Assembly: GCA_032164245.1 (NCBI GenBank)
Contig: JAVMKO010000001.1
Location: forward strand, 12,189,603-12,253,602
Source: Sternotherus odoratus
Taxonomy: Eukaryota; Chordata; Testudines; Kinosternidae
Direction: 5' to 3'
DNA length: 64,000 bases
Program-made: the position numbers and the translations under genes
The notes under the pieces: model-generated
The model's database searches: none
Told to the model about the DNA's origin: nothing
What the model saw: the letters and a program-made list of their open reading frames with translations, nothing else
Shown here: positions 61,771 to 64,000 of the stretch, in pieces
Layout: every line of letters starts with the position of its first letter
Position numbering within the stretch: position 1 is the first letter of the stretch

Positions 61771-62445
61771 TGAACTCTATCCTTTGAGTGGGAGTCAGTA
61801 TGGACTTGGGTTTGTTCAGTATGAGACCCAGCCTGAAGAATGTGTCCCCGACTAGGGCCACGTGTTGCTCCACCTTCTATTAGCAGTCTGCCTTGATAAG
61901 CCAATCGTCCAAGTATGGGAACACCTGGACGTGGCGCTTTCAAAGAAATGCTGCCACTACCGCCATACACTTGGTGATACCCAAGGTAGCACAGTGAACT
62001 GGTAGTGGCGGCCACTGACCACAAACCTGAGAAAACATCTGTTGGGTGGGATAATGGCAATATGAAAATACGCGCCCTTCAAGTCGAGGGTGGCATACCA
62101 GTCTCCCGGACCCATTGAGGGGATGGCAGCAGCCCGGGAGATCATGCGAAACCTCATTTTTTTAATGTAAGTGTTGAGGTTCTGGAGGTCCAGAATAGGC
62201 TGAAGCCCCACTCTGGCCTTGGGGATAAGGAAATAATGAAAGTAGAACCCCTTGCCCCTGAATTCCTGAGGAAACTCCTCTAACCGCCCCCAACGTTTGG
62301 AACGATTGAACCTCCTGTAAAAGGAGTTGCTCATGAGAAGGGTCTCTAAAGAGGGACAGAGAAGGGTGGTAGGAAGCAGAACTGGATAGAATATCCCACC
62401 CCTACCGTGCTGAGGACCCAACAGTCTGACATGATCTGCAACCAA
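61568..62445 (-). pseudogene. DIRS reverse transcriptase, frameshifted
   Basis: FYFHYFLIPKARVGLQPILD and WYATLDLKGAYFHIAI (frame 62445-61957) are the finger and first palm blocks with the first catalytic Asp. After a frameshift, a third frame reads RHVQVFPYLDDWLIK, with the YLDD catalytic site at 61915-61904. A further shift leads to QRIEFIGAFLDS. The blocks are in DIRS order but the frame is broken at least twice. Confidence 0.8.
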
Positions 62446-62523
62446 GCACAGTAGAATCAGGAAAGTCGATTCACAAAGGGAAGATCTGGTGAAGCAACTG
62501 GTACATCATCCTCACGCACACCC

Positions 62524-63245
62524 TCAAAAGTTCAGTCTGTGGCCCGGTGGCTGTTTCGTTGGACCTTGCCCTTGACCAGAGATGACTGTGTGTCTTCTGT
62601 TAACCCTGCCCCTTCTTCTGGGTTGGTCTTGCCTAGGAGGGCCCTGGGAGAAACGGGACATGGACTGGGACCTAAAAGGTCTCCTCTCAGGAGCTGGGGT
62701 GTGTAATACCAGAGATCTCAGGGTCGCCTGAGAATCCTTGACGCTATGAAGGCATTTGTCCATATTTTGGGCAAAAAGGCCATCGCGGTCAAATGGAAGA
62801 TCCTGGATTGTATTTTGCATCTCCGGATGGATACCAGAGACTTGCAGCCAGGCACTACGTCTCATGGTGATGGCGGTAGCCATAGTTCTAGCAGCAAAGT
62901 CCGCTGCATTGAGGGCTGCTTGAAGGGCCGTTCTGGAGACCACCCTGCCTTCCTCCAGGAGAGCTCCGAACTCTCTACATAAATCCGCTGGGACAAACTC
63001 CTGGAATTTGGCCAGTGTACTCCAGGAGTTGAAGGCGTAACAACTCAGCACTGCCTGCTGGTTCGCTATATGAAGCTGGAGCACCCTCCCCCCGAATAGA
63101 CTTTACAGCCGAAGGGGTCCGACTTCTTGGCATTCTGCAATTTTGGAGCAGAACCTGGTTGACACTACCGCTCTTTGTGGTTCACCACATCCACAACCAA
63201 CATATCCGGTTGGCAAAGGGATAAATTCTGAAGCTTCAGTACTGC
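62524..63245 (-). pseudogene. DIRS gag-like ORF, C-terminal part
   Basis: A frame upstream of 63100 reads VVDVVNHKER, then a stop, then KLQNAKKSDPFG, and shifts into the frame 63084-62524 (IANQQAVLSCYAFNSWSTLA, TMRRSAWLQVSGI, NTIQDLPFD), ending in an arginine-rich tail. This arrangement is typical of the first ORF of reptile DIRS elements. Two breaks are visible; the N-terminal half is missing. Confidence 0.7.
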
Positions 63246-63479
63246 AAAAGGCACAGGACTGCAACCATAAATAAAAAGTGAACTCAGTGTAAATTGGCTT
63301 TCCCACAAAGGTAGTTTGACATTCCTGTTTTGAGTAAATTCTTCTTTGGGCAGTGTGGCACATTTCAGAATAATATGTCATCTGGAATGAGTTCTAGGCT
63401 CGAGAATCATCGAGTTGCACTGATGGTACTCAAATGAACTTCATTCTTAAGGATTAATGCATAAGCAGACAGATACTAT

Positions 63480-63795
63480 GGGTATGTCTATACTAACCGC
63501 CGGATCAGCGAACAGCAATCGATCCAGCAGGGTTGATTTATAGTGTCTAGTCTAGATGCGATAAATCGACCCCTGAGCGCTCTCCCATCGGCTCCTTTAC
63601 TCCACCACTGTGAGAGGCGCAGGTGGAGTCAACGGGGGAGTGGCAGCAGTTGACTCACCGCAGCAAAGATGCCACGGCGATAAGATCTAATTATGTCAAC
63701 TTCAGCTACGTTATTCTCATAGCTAAAGTTGTGTACCTTAGATCAATTCCGTCCCCGCCTGCACCCCCCCACCCCCCGCCCCAGTGTAGACCAAG
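63480..63795. mobile_element. Harbinger-like palindromic MITE, copy 3
   Basis: GGGTATGTCTATACTAACCG at the left; CCAGTGTAGACCAAGG at the right. The interior shares GATGCGATAAATCGACCCC and ACTTCAGCTACGTTATTC with the copies at 25320 and 42230. About 316 bp. Confidence 0.75.
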
Positions 63796-64000
63796 GAAGT
63801 CTCTTCACTAATTACACAGACCTAAAATCTTTGCTAATTTATGCAGTCTTCATGTATTATACATTTTCTGTTTTCATCCCATAGAGTTGAGTACACAGGG
63901 ACTGGATTTTGTACAGTACTATGTACCAATGAAAATGTCAGTGCTGGAGAGGAAATATGATCTAACAGTTAAGACACAGGACTAAGGCTCATGAAATCTG

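Larger units (their letters stand above)
59285..63245 (-). mobile_element. DIRS-type tyrosine-recombinase retrotransposon, 5'-truncated
   Basis: Minus-strand order gag, RT, RNase H, tyrosine recombinase, as in DIRS elements. The 3' terminal region shows an inverted pair: 59287-59316 (GGTTACTCACCTCTCGTAAC) against 59551-59580. The 5' end is lost near 63245, inside gag. Frames are broken by stops and shifts between gag, RT and RNase H, but the recombinase frame is open. It belongs to the same broad family as 46161-48150, but the terminal repeats differ in sequence. Confidence 0.85.
41040..64000. other. USP6NL upstream intron, dominated by retroelements and MITEs
   Basis: No further exon was recognised. 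I see nothing assignable in 41045-41860, 42900-43390, 44100-44760, 45670-46155, 48310-48445, 48640-49735, 50370-52985, 53390-53880, 54000-55250, 55715-56505, 58310-58760, 59025-59280, 63250-63475 and 63800-64000. The frame at 50509-50841 begins with GTG, not ATG, and matches nothing I know. GC-richer repeat-like DNA at 52990-53380 is unassigned. Confidence 0.5.

Noticed and set aside
41040..64000. Search for the next upstream USP6NL exon (DRFGFLH / EPWEDAD-type residues)
   Set aside because: No convincing match with splice sites was found by reading; it probably lies beyond the right edge.

Overview
The window looks like nuclear DNA of a reptile, most likely a turtle (a crocodilian is the main alternative). 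It is AT-rich, intron-dominated and full of interspersed repeats: a CR1-type LINE, DIRS-type tyrosine-recombinase retrotransposons, PIF/Harbinger DNA transposons and their MITEs, many TA-flanked mariner/pogo-like MITEs, hAT-like MITEs, a short Helitron, and a repeat that inserts as inverted dimers. There are no prokaryotic features. The species call is inference from repeat content.

One host gene is recognisable, on the minus strand: the TBC-domain Rab GAP USP6NL (RN-tre). Six coding exons lie at 41005-41039, 32943-33023, 10695-10802, 7590-7699, 2834-2882 and 647-767, in transcription order. All have canonical AG/GT borders and compatible phases, and joined they give the N-terminal flank and first half of the TBC domain. 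Both catalytic fingers are visible: the Arg of IxxDxxR (codon 7634-7636) and the Gln of YCQ (codon 750-752). Earlier exons should lie at higher coordinates, probably beyond 64000, and the rest of the TBC domain lies left of the window. Almost everything else is intron.

Layout. 1-430 is a pogo/mariner-like MITE with an expanded 47-bp minisatellite. 3639-3970 is a MITE with a perfect 53-bp-arm palindrome. 11700-16657 is a young class I (gammaretrovirus-like) endogenous provirus with near-identical LTRs, a 4-bp target duplication and a tRNA-Pro primer site. Large internal deletions leave a matrix-type gag fragment, RNase H plus integrase, and a short N-terminal env fragment. 24240-24758 is a Helitron. 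27913-31170 is a nested cluster: a PIF/Harbinger element with a broken transposase, then a MITE split by a mariner-like element that itself carries another insert. 34078-44069 holds more MITEs. 46161-48150, 55480-55710 and 59285-63245 are three DIRS-type elements, all on the minus strand. The last is the largest and keeps gag, RT, RNase H and an uninterrupted tyrosine recombinase frame. 56510-58300 is a decayed CR1 reverse transcriptase.

The host gene and the repeats do not form a pathway. The provirus and the Harbinger element lie in the USP6NL intron between the 32943-33023 and 10695-10802 exons, with the provirus antisense to the gene and about 0.9 kb from the downstream exon. The DIRS elements lie in the intron upstream of the 41005-41039 exon.
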